DNA of 18,218 nucleotides from contig DLMI01000227.1 in the NCBI GenBank assembly GCA_002478145.1, positions 1 through 18,218 of the forward strand, in the 5' to 3' direction. The notes under the pieces are model-generated. The model was not told the DNA's origin and ran no database searches. It worked only from the letters and a program-made list of their open reading frames with translations. This document shows, in pieces, positions 5,535-11,530 of this stretch. The first letter of the stretch is position 1, and each line of letters begins with the position of its first letter. The DNA comes from Acidobacteria bacterium UBA7540. GTDB lineage: Bacteria; Acidobacteriota; Terriglobia; UBA7540. The position numbers and the translations under genes are program-made.

Positions 5535-8492
5535 ATGACAGAGAGGGATGCCGTTTCGATGGCAACAAAAGCCGCGACTCCGACGAAGGAGGGCGCAAGC
5601 CAACCGGGCATTAATGTGAAGCGCTTTTTCACCAAGCCCGGCATTCATCCCTTGGATGAGATCGAGTGGGAGTCGCGGACGGCGTCCATTCAGAACGAGA
5701 AGGGGCTGGTGATCTTCGAGCAGCGCAATGTGGAAGTGCCGAGCGACTGGTCGCAGACCGCCACCAACATCGTGGCTTCGAAGTACTTCCACGGAAAGCT
5801 GGGCACGCCGGAGCGCGAATCGAGTGTGCGGCAGCTGATCAGCCGCGTGGCTGACACCATCGCGCAGTGGGGGGTGGAGGGCAGTTACTTCCGCACCGAG
5901 GAGGACGCCAAGAACTTCCACGACGAACTGGTTCACCTCCTGGTTCGTCAAAAAGCTTCATTCAATTCACCCGTATGGTTTAACTGCGGTCTGTGGCACA
6001 AGTACCATCGGAATTCGCAAGGCAGCGGCTGGTACTGGGATGCGGCCACGGGCGGCGTCAAGAAGGAGACCGAGGCCTATCGTCACCCGCAGTGCTCTGC
6101 CTGCTTTATTAACTCTGTCCAAGATAACCTCGATAGCATCCTGACTCTGGCCAAGACGGAAGGGATGCTCTTCAAATGGGGTTCGGGCACGGGTACGAAC
6201 CTCTCGCCACTCAGGTCCTCAGTGGAGCCGCTGTCGGGCGGCGGTGTGGCCTCCGGTCCCCTATCGTTTATGAAGGGCTATGACGCGTTTGCAGGGGTCA
6301 TCAAATCGGGCGGCAAGACGCGCCGCGCAGCCAAGATGGTAATCCTGAATATTGAACACCCGGATATTGTCGAATTCATTGAGTGTAAAGCCAAGGAAGA
6401 GCGCAAGGCCTGGACGCTGGTGGACGCCGGTTACGACAGCGCCATCGACGGCGAAGCCTACAGCTCCATCTTTTTCCAGAACGCCAACAACAGCGTGCGG
6501 GTGACGGATGAGTTCATGAAGGCGGTGGTGGAGGACAAGGAATGGACCACGCGCCAGATCTCCACGGACGAGCCGGCGAAGACCTACCGCGCGCGCGACC
6601 TGATGACGAAGATTGCGGAAGCGGCCTGGCAATGCGGCGACCCGGGGGTGCAGTTCCACACCACCATCAACAAGTGGCACACCTCCAAGGCCACGGCCCC
6701 CATCAACGCCTCCAATCCTTGTAGCGAGTACATGTTTTTGGACGACTCCGCCTGCAACCTCTCCTCGCTGAACCTGATGAAGTTCCTCGCGCCTGATGGC
6801 AAGTTCGACCCTGAGGCCTTCCGTCAGGCCGTGGACGTGATGATTACCGCGCAGGATATCATCGTGGACAACGCCAGCTATCCCACGGAGAAGATTGCCG
6901 TCAATTCTCATGACTTCCGCCCGCTGGGACTGGGTTTCGCCAACCTGGGCGCGCTGCTCATGGCCAGCGGCCTCCCTTATGACTCGGACGCTGGCCGCGA
7001 CTTCGCCGCTGCTATCACCGCCTTGATGCACGGCGAGGCGTACCTCCAATCCTCCCGCATGGCGGCCGAGCTCGGTCCCTGCGCCGGCTACCCGCTGAAC
7101 CGCGATCCCTTCCTGGGCGTGATCGCGATGCACCGCCAGGCGCTGGGGAAGATCAACCCTCACAAGGTTCCCGAGAACTTGTTGGAGAGCGCGAAGAAGC
7201 TCTGGGACGATTGCCTGGCGAGCGGCATGAAGTACGGTTACCGCAACGCCCAGGTGACGGTGCTGGCGCCCACGGGGACCATCGGCTTCATGATGGATTG
7301 CGACACCACCGGCATTGAGCCCGACTTGGCGCTGGTCAAGTACAAGAAGCTGGTGGGCGGCGGGCTGATCAAGATCGTGAACAACGTGGTTCCCACAGCT
7401 CTGTTGAAACTCGGCTACACGCCCCCGCAGGCCGCCGACATCGTGAATTACATCGACCAGCACGGCACCATCGAGGGCGCTCCAGGCCTGAAGCCGGAGC
7501 ACCTGCCGGTTTTCGATTGCTCCCTGAAGCCCGCCAACGGCAAGCGTTCCATCCACTACATGGGGCACGTGCGCATGATGGCGGTCGTGCAGCCGTTCCT
7601 CTCCGGCGCTATTTCGAAAACGGTCAACATGCCCGAGGAGTCGACGCCGGAAGAAATCGCCAATGCTTACACCGAGGGTTGGCGCCTGGGCCTGAAGTCC
7701 ATCGCCATCTATCGTGACGGGTCGAAGCGCTCCCAGCCGCTCAACACCTCGGATGCGAAGCCCCAAGAGCAGGATCCAGGATCCAGTATTCAGGATTCAG
7801 GAGACAGAAGGCACGAAGCAGAAGGAGCTCAGGAAAGGACCGCCAGCCCCGAGCCCCCAGCCCCCGGTCCCGCGCTGGTGGCGTCCACGCCCAAGCCCTA
7901 CCGCCACAAGCTGCCTGACGAACGCCGCGCCATCACCCACAAATTTTCCGTGGGCGCGCATGAGGGTTACCTGACCGTGGGCCTTTACGAGGGCGGCCAG
8001 CCGGGCGAGATCTTCATCACCATGGCCAAGGAGGGCTCCACCGTCTCCGGCTTGATGGATTCTTTCGCCACCGCCGTCTCCCTGGCCCTGCAATACGGCG
8101 TGCCGCTCAAGGTGCTCTGCGACAAGTTCAGCCACATGCGCTTCGAGCCCAGCGGCTGGACCAATAACCCCAAGATCCACTATGCGAAGTCCATCATGGA
8201 TTACATCTTCCGCTGGATGGCCTGCAAGTTCCTGCCCAAGGATGCGCAGCCCCAGGAGGATGCCAGCGTCGCTTCGCTGAACGGCACGGAAGTCGAGAAA
8301 GCCGCCGGCTTGGCCACGCAGTTCACCCAGGCGGCGGGCGGGATTGCAGGCGCGGAAATGGGCCAGCCGGGACTGGCGGGCGTCGAACACAGTGAGGACG
8401 CGCCAAGCTGCTCCGATTGCGGCGCCATCATGGTCCGCAACGGCTCGTGCTACCGCTGCATGAATTGCGGCTCAACCAGCGGCTGCTCGTAA
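5535..8492 (+). CDS. nrdJ: Vitamin B12-dependent (class II) ribonucleoside-diphosphate reductase
   Basis: The enzyme reduces ribonucleotides to deoxyribonucleotides with adenosylcobalamin and needs no oxygen or small subunit. The 985-residue protein has the family motifs in order: SFNSPVWFNCG (active-site Cys151), PQCSACFI, the catalytic NPCSE (Asn394, Cys396, Glu398), an APTGTIGF loop, and a conserved region from about 787 (LPDERRAITHKF) through FEPSGW. The C-terminal tail has cysteines 959, 962, 972, 975 and 978 plus Cys984, the zinc-ribbon/redox tail seen in this subclass. The ATG at 5535 has AGGAGG just upstream, so the frame's earlier 42 codons are untranslated leader. Oddity: the linker after the IYRDGSKR motif is long and Pro/Ala/Glu-rich and includes a heptad repeat (7770-7802) read in frame. 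Confidence 0.97.
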   Translation: MTERDAVSMATKAATPTKEGASQPGINVKRFFTKPGIHPLDEIEWESRTASIQNEKGLVIFEQRNVEVPSDWSQTATNIVASKYFHGKLGTPERESSVRQLISRVADTIAQWGVEGSYFRTEEDAKNFHDELVHLLVRQKASFNSPVWFNCGLWHKYHRNSQGSGWYWDAATGGVKKETEAYRHPQCSACFINSVQDNLDSILTLAKTEGMLFKWGSGTGTNLSPLRSSVEPLSGGGVASGPLSFMKGYDAFAGVIKSGGKTRRAAKMVILNIEHPDIVEFIECKAKEERKAWTLVDAGYDSAIDGEAYSSIFFQNANNSVRVTDEFMKAVVEDKEWTTRQISTDEPAKTYRARDLMTKIAEAAWQCGDPGVQFHTTINKWHTSKATAPINASNPCSEYMFLDDSACNLSSLNLMKFLAPDGKFDPEAFRQAVDVMITAQDIIVDNASYPTEKIAVNSHDFRPLGLGFANLGALLMASGLPYDSDAGRDFAAAITALMHGEAYLQSSRMAAELGPCAGYPLNRDPFLGVIAMHRQALGKINPHKVPENLLESAKKLWDDCLASGMKYGYRNAQVTVLAPTGTIGFMMDCDTTGIEPDLALVKYKKLVGGGLIKIVNNVVPTALLKLGYTPPQAADIVNYIDQHGTIEGAPGLKPEHLPVFDCSLKPANGKRSIHYMGHVRMMAVVQPFLSGAISKTVNMPEESTPEEIANAYTEGWRLGLKSIAIYRDGSKRSQPLNTSDAKPQEQDPGSSIQDSGDRRHEAEGAQERTASPEPPAPGPALVASTPKPYRHKLPDERRAITHKFSVGAHEGYLTVGLYEGGQPGEIFITMAKEGSTVSGLMDSFATAVSLALQYGVPLKVLCDKFSHMRFEPSGWTNNPKIHYAKSIMDYIFRWMACKFLPKDAQPQEDASVASLNGTEVEKAAGLATQFTQAAGGIAGAEMGQPGLAGVEHSEDAPSCSDCGAIMVRNGSCYRCMNCGSTSGCS
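7770..7802 (+). repeat. Heptad repeat inside the nrdJ coding sequence
   Basis: Consecutive 7-bp units CAGGATC, CAGGATC, CAGTATT, CAGGATT and part of a fifth (CAGGA). This is the reverse complement of the class at 171-205. It encodes about residues 746-756 of NrdJ, in an interdomain linker, and keeps the frame open. Confidence 0.75.
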
Positions 8493-8510
8493 ACTTGAGG
8501 TGCCGGTGCC

Positions 8511-8629
8511 GAATCCCCGAAGGGGATACATAGAGTAGCCGGGGGCAACGCCCCCGGAAAGCAGGCACCCACGGTCGGCCTGACCCTGAAAGGGTCACAT
8601 CGGGAGAAGAGAAGGGCATGGCGCAGACG
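8511..8629 (+). repeat. REP/BIME unit A upstream of the RAYT
   Basis: The unit has three perfect or near-perfect hairpins in order: ATCCCC-GAA-GGGGAT, CCGGGGGCAACGCCCCCGG (8539-8557) and TGACCCT-GAA-AGGGTCA (8581-8597). The tetranucleotide GTAG (8535-8538) sits immediately 5' of the central hairpin, as in enterobacterial REPs. The unit ends with ATGGCGCAGACG, identical to the first four codons of the transposase gene, and then diverges. It also forms the 3' flank of nrdJ. Confidence 0.85.
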
Positions 8630-8651
8630 TGGCGCGTGTTGCGATGCCTGC

Positions 8652-8769
8652 GAATCCCCGAAGGGGATTCATAAAGTAGCCGGGGGCAACGCCCCCGGAA
8701 AGCAGGCACCCCGGTTGGCTTGACCCTGAAAGGGTCACATCGGGAGAAGGGAAGGACATGGCGCAGACG
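8652..8769 (+). repeat. REP/BIME unit B, leading into the RAYT gene
   Basis: A direct repeat of unit A, offset by about 141 bp, with roughly eight differences including a one-base deletion. It has the same three hairpins (8652-8670, 8680-8698, 8721-8737) and the same GTAG foot (8676-8679). Its last 12 bases are the actual start of the transposase gene. Confidence 0.85.
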
Positions 8770-9210
8770 CTGGTATGCTTGAGCGTGCATGTTGTCTTCT
8801 CGACGAAGGACCGGCGCCCGATGATTACCCCAGAAGTGGAACCCGAACTCTACGCCTACATGGCCGGAACGGCGAAGAACCTTGACTCACTCTGTCTTGC
8901 CGCCGGAGGAACCACCAATCATGTTCACCTGTTGATCTCGCAGTCGAAGAACATGGCTCTGAGCCGCCTGATGGAAGAGATTAAGAAGAGTTCCTCGAAG
9001 TGGATCAAGACCAAGGGGACGGCCCTGCGGACGTTCGGCTGGCAAGACGGGTATGGTGCCTTCACCATCGGGCAGTCACAGGTGGAAGCCTTGCAGCGCT
9101 ACATTGCCGGCCAGAAGGAAAGGCACAAGAAGCTGACCTTCGAGCAAGAGCTCGTCACGCTGCTGAACAAATACCGGGTTCAATATGACGAGCGCTACTT
9201 GTGGTCCTGA
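8758..9210 (+). CDS. REP-associated tyrosine transposase (IS200/IS605 TnpA-like, RAYT)
   Basis: This 150-residue HUH single-strand DNA transposase has a HVVFSTKDRR motif near the N-terminus, the metal-binding HVH pair (His55, His57) in TTNHVHLLI, and the nucleophile Tyr115 in LQRYIAGQKERH. The length and full motif set suggest an intact, active protein. RAYTs cut and join REP hairpins by recognising a GTAG at the hairpin foot. This gene is flanked by such units: two direct copies upstream and one inverted copy downstream. The ATG at 8758 follows a GGAGAAGGGAAGG stretch usable as a ribosome site. There is no TnpB partner. It starts the accessory region between nrdJ and the permease. Confidence 0.93.
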   Translation: MAQTLVCLSVHVVFSTKDRRPMITPEVEPELYAYMAGTAKNLDSLCLAAGGTTNHVHLLISQSKNMALSRLMEEIKKSSSKWIKTKGTALRTFGWQDGYGAFTIGQSQVEALQRYIAGQKERHKKLTFEQELVTLLNKYRVQYDERYLWS

Positions 9211-9217
9211 GGTCTCA

Positions 9218-9306
9218 TGCGACCCTTTCAGGGTCGGGGGTGGTTGGACCCGTTTTCCGGGGGCGTTGCCCCCGGCTACTATATTGTGCCCCTGCGGGGC
9301 GATAGC
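9218..9306 (-). repeat. Inverted REP unit C downstream of the RAYT
   Basis: Reading the minus strand gives the same order as units A and B: a degenerate GCCCC/GGGGC hairpin (9288-9300), GTAG (9276-9279 as CTAC on plus), the central hairpin (9257-9275) and the AGGGTC hairpin (9221-9235). The last begins 11 bp after the transposase stop codon. The unit ends just before the HEPN start codon, so it forms that gene's 5' leader. Confidence 0.85.
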
Positions 9307-9312
9307 AATGCG

Positions 9313-9729
9313 ATGAATGCCGTGACCCAGGCTTGGCTTCGAAAATCCAAGGACAATCTCGAATCGGCAGACATTCTGCGCGTCCACGGCACGCCAAGCG
9401 GCACCTTAGATCGCGCGTACTTCGCCATGTTTGATGCGGCGAAGGCCATGGGCGCCGCCGAAGGCAAGGACTACCCACCCTGCTCGAAGTGGCTCGATAC
9501 CTTCGGCAAAGTCTTTGTAGAGACGGGGCGGATTGAGCCGGGCCTTTTCGATGACCTTCGCGAGGCTTACCGGCTGCGTAAGTTGGACGTTTACGGTACA
9601 AGAGAGGAAGACCGTATTCCACGCGATGCAGCCGAGTCCGTGTTCTTGAAGGCTGCACACTTCGTCGCCATGGCCGAGAATTACCTGAAGGCAGCAGGAG
9701 GTGAGCTTGAGGCTGGTCAAAGCAAGTGA
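9313..9729 (+). CDS. HEPN-domain protein
   Basis: This 138-residue, mainly helical protein resembles HEPN proteins (PF05168 type). The N-terminus WLRKSKDNLESADIL and the helix LDRAYFAMFDAAKAM are characteristic. HEPN proteins are often RNases in toxin-antitoxin and phage-defence systems, using an R-x4-6-H motif. Here the corresponding region reads LREAYRLRKLDVYG with no histidine, so activity is doubtful. No MNT nucleotidyltransferase partner is adjacent. The frame stays open upstream across the REP unit, but ATG 9313 is preferred because the HEPN homology begins there; its ribosome site is weak. The 3' end overlaps the next gene, suggesting translational coupling. Confidence 0.8.
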   Translation: MNAVTQAWLRKSKDNLESADILRVHGTPSGTLDRAYFAMFDAAKAMGAAEGKDYPPCSKWLDTFGKVFVETGRIEPGLFDDLREAYRLRKLDVYGTREEDRIPRDAAESVFLKAAHFVAMAENYLKAAGGELEAGQSK

Positions 9730-9985
9730 ATCGTCTTACCTTGACGTCCATGCGGCTCTGCACGCGATTTGCTCGACGGGCAAAGGCCGCTGCTGGCATT
9801 GCGACCGAAAGCTACCTGCTGCGGAAGAAGCCATCGACGTAGGGTGGCATGTGCAGCGAATGGAAGGCGAGCGCGTGGCCAGCATCATCCTGGTTTGCCC
9901 GAAGTGTCGGCGCAAGCGCCCGGAGCTGGGCAAAAGAGAGTTCCTGCCTAACCTCCTTCCCCGCGTCTGCGACCCCGCCCCCTGA
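9707..9985 (+). CDS. Small four-cysteine zinc-ribbon protein of unknown function
   Basis: The protein is about 92 residues. CWHC (Cys29, Cys32) and CPKC (Cys64, Cys67) form a probable zinc ribbon, and an N-terminal segment LDVHAALHAIC precedes it. I do not recognise a named function. There are two start options: TTG at 9707, with a perfect AGGAGG 5 nt upstream, or GTG at 9701, which overlaps that site. I chose TTG because of the ribosome site. The gene overlaps the HEPN gene by about 23 nt in another frame, so the two are likely translated together. Possible roles are antitoxin, nucleic-acid binding or adaptor to the HEPN protein, but nothing in the sequence decides. The C-terminus is Pro/Arg rich. 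Confidence 0.7.
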   Translation: MRLVKASESSYLDVHAALHAICSTGKGRCWHCDRKLPAAEEAIDVGWHVQRMEGERVASIILVCPKCRRKRPELGKREFLPNLLPRVCDPAP

Positions 9986-10259
9986 TCCCTGCCAGTACTT
10001 TCCGCCCCCCGGCGCATGGTGCGTCAGCGTCGGAGGCTGTGAAATAATTGAGAAAGGTCATATGTCTCTGACGATTATTCAACAACTTACGCTGTGCAAA
10101 GCCGGCCCTCACGGAATTATTTTAGAGCTTCTCTCGCCCGTGCTAGCCCCTGAGACCTGACCCCCGGCGCCTGAAACCTGCTCTTCGGACTCCTGCTACG
10201 GCCGAGGGCATCACGCACGGCGGAAAGCGCCAACTCTGGCGTTGCTGGACAAGGCGGAG
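9986..10259. repeat. Intergenic stretch with dispersed 67-bp repeat (10119-10186)
   Basis: I see no convincing gene. Positions 10119-10186 are nearly identical to 17982-18048, with only a few differences. The repeat starts ATTTTAGAGCTTCTCTCGCC and continues as five 7-bp units (CCCTGAG, ACCTGAC, CCCCGGC, GCCTGAA, ACCTGCT; 10148-10182). A 32-codon frame at 10062-10160 runs into it and is probably chance. Confidence 0.7.
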
Positions 10260-10288
10260 TTGACAGATGTTCGCAATAATGCGAACAT
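10260..10288 (+). promoter_or_regulatory. Promoter and operator-like palindrome of the HigBA pair
   Basis: TTGACA (10260-10265) is a perfect -35 box. Directly after it lies a perfect inverted repeat: ATGTTCGCA (10267-10275), a 4-bp ATAA spacer, then the exact complement (10280-10288). It covers the spacer and the expected -10 region, so a bound repressor would block transcription. The position suits autoregulation by the antitoxin. Confidence 0.65.
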
Positions 10289-10302
10289 AAGAAGGAGGCG
10301 AC

Positions 10303-10677
10303 ATGCCGGCCCTTGAGGTTATCTTTTACCAGGAAGCGGAGGGCAAAACGCCAGCTTTGATTGCATGGTTGGATGGCCTTCCGCAAGAGGCTCGGCTAAA
10401 GTGCCTCGCGCGCGTCAAACGTCTGGAGGATTTGGGACACGACCTTCGACGCCCAGAGGCGGACTTCCTTCGAGATGGCGTCTACGAGTTGAGGGCGAGC
10501 TACCAGGGAACTCATTACCGCATGCTCTATTTCTTCCACGGAAGAACGGCGGTAGTTTTGACTCACGGCATCTTGAAGGAACGTGAGGTGCCCGCGCGGG
10601 AGATCGAGAAGGCCATCGGGGCCAAATCGGCATTTGAACTCGATCCGACCGCCCACACGTTTAAGCCAGGGAGGTAA
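10303..10677 (+). CDS. higB: HigB-like (Gp49/RelE superfamily) toxin
   Basis: This 124-residue protein belongs to the phage-derived Gp49-like / HigB family (PF05973). Characteristic segments are FLRDGVYELRASYQG (55-69), YRMLYFFHG (72-80), LTHGILKE (86-93) and the C-terminal FELDPTAHTF. HigB toxins are ribosome-dependent mRNA interferases. An AGGAGG site lies 5 nt before the ATG. As is usual for higBA, the toxin gene comes first, and the antitoxin starts one base after its stop codon. An operator-like palindrome lies 14 bp upstream. Confidence 0.9.
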   Translation: MPALEVIFYQEAEGKTPALIAWLDGLPQEARLKCLARVKRLEDLGHDLRRPEADFLRDGVYELRASYQGTHYRMLYFFHGRTAVVLTHGILKEREVPAREIEKAIGAKSAFELDPTAHTFKPGR

Positions 10678-10678
10678 T

Positions 10679-11008
10679 ATGGCCGACCAGCGGCGATTCA
10701 AGTCTAAAGTTTTGCAGTATACATATGATCGCTACATCGGCGACGACCGAGAGCTGGCTGCTGCTTTTGAGGAAGAGCTCTTCGCGGCTGACGTCGCAAG
10801 CCAAATCTACAAGCTGCGGACTCGGGCTGGTCTCAGCCAGCGCCAACTTGCAGCCAAAGTGGGAACGACAGCTTCCGTCGTTTGCCGGCTGGAGGACGCC
10901 GACTACGAGGGGCACTCCCTTTCTATGTTGCGGCGAATTGCAGCGGCGACAGGCAGGCGGGTCAAGATCGTCTTCGTTCCGGCCGGACGCCGCCGAGCGG
11001 CAGCCTGA
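10679..11008 (+). CDS. higA: HigA-like XRE-family antitoxin
   Basis: This 109-residue protein has an XRE helix-turn-helix (about 43-92), visible as YKLRTRAGLSQRQLAAKVG followed by SVVCRLED. The N-terminal part (about 1-40) probably binds and neutralises the toxin. The ATG at 10679 is supported by GGGAGGTAAT just upstream; a longer in-frame extension would lie inside the toxin gene. The protein probably binds the palindrome at 10267-10288 and represses the pair. The C-terminal tail is Arg/Ala rich. Confidence 0.9.
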   Translation: MADQRRFKSKVLQYTYDRYIGDDRELAAAFEEELFAADVASQIYKLRTRAGLSQRQLAAKVGTTASVVCRLEDADYEGHSLSMLRRIAAATGRRVKIVFVPAGRRRAAA

Positions 11009-11064
11009 CGCACCACACCTCTTGGCTTGCCGTCCCTCTGCCCACATCAAGGCATCACACCGTC

Positions 11065-11178
11065 ATGTCCGACACTTGGTTCACTGCCGACTTTCATTTT
11101 GGTCACCAAAAGATCACTCGCACCTGCGACCGTCGGCTCGGGGAGGGCGTCGAACAGGTGTCGGGTGTCAGCGGGTAG
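11065..11178 (+). pseudogene. Truncated metallophosphoesterase fragment
   Basis: The first residues, MSDTWFTADFHFGHQKI, match the N-terminus of small calcineurin-like phosphoesterases that begin with a WF(T/I)xDxHFGHxNI motif. The similarity stops after about 20 residues, and the frame ends after 37 codons, 7 bp before a CGCAGAG palindrome. The metal-binding GDxxD/GNH motifs are absent. This looks like the stub of a gene lost through rearrangement; it is not expected to make an active enzyme. Confidence 0.6.
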
Positions 11179-11530
11179 ATACAAGCGCAGAGTTTGTGCA
11201 GTCCAAACTCTGCGGCTCTTATTCTGATGAACGTCGACTCGTTGGTTACATGTGAGCTCGATGCTGTTCGGCGAATCTTGTTCTCGTTGAACCTCACGCG
11301 TCATGGTCGGGCCTGGCCCGCGAGGAGTAAAAAGCCGCAGAGTTTCTGAGAAGCGAAACTCTGCGGTACCTGCTGCCTACCTGCCGGATGCAGGCCCCCA
11401 GTCGTTCAGATTCCTGGAACCCCCGTTTACCTCTCAACGTATCAAGCGTCAGGGCGTCCACATGCTGTTCACGCCCATGAGGGCGGTTCCGCCTGGAAGC
11501 ACGTCCAGCGCGGCCGGGGGGGGTAAGTTT
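11179..11530. repeat. Intergenic region with two CGCAGAGTTT palindromes
   Basis: The first hairpin has arms CGCAGAGTTT/AAACTCTGCG (11186-11214, 9-nt loop). The second has 12-bp arms CCGCAGAGTTTC/GAAACTCTGCGG (11335-11366, 8-nt loop). They flank about 120 bp with no credible gene. The rest up to 11530 is the leader of the permease gene; its reading frame is open there, but it has no permease-like content. Confidence 0.65.

Noticed and set aside
6261..7766. 501-codon open frame on the minus strand opposite nrdJ
   Set aside because: It mirrors strongly conserved NrdJ sequence in a GC-rich gene, is His/Val/Arg-rich without domain motifs, and is an antisense shadow.
8511..8769. CRISPR-like array from the repeated 120-bp units
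   Set aside because: Only two direct copies, long units rich in internal hairpins, no unique spacers of constant size, and no cas genes; they are REP units.
9217..9312. N-terminal extension of the HEPN protein
   Set aside because: The added 32 codons translate the inverted REP unit and have no HEPN character.
9313..9985. Classical MNT/HEPN toxin-antitoxin pair
   Set aside because: The overlapping partner has zinc-ribbon cysteines and lacks the GSxxR...DxD nucleotidyltransferase motif.
10062..10160. 32-codon frame with an AAAGG ribosome-like site
   Set aside because: Its end lies in the dispersed 67-bp repeat, and the other copy of the repeat has no matching frame; probably chance.
11303..11530. 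N-terminal extension of the permease by 76 codons
   Set aside because: The family begins at the MGSL methionine (11531); the upstream codons cross a palindromic repeat and are not membrane-like.
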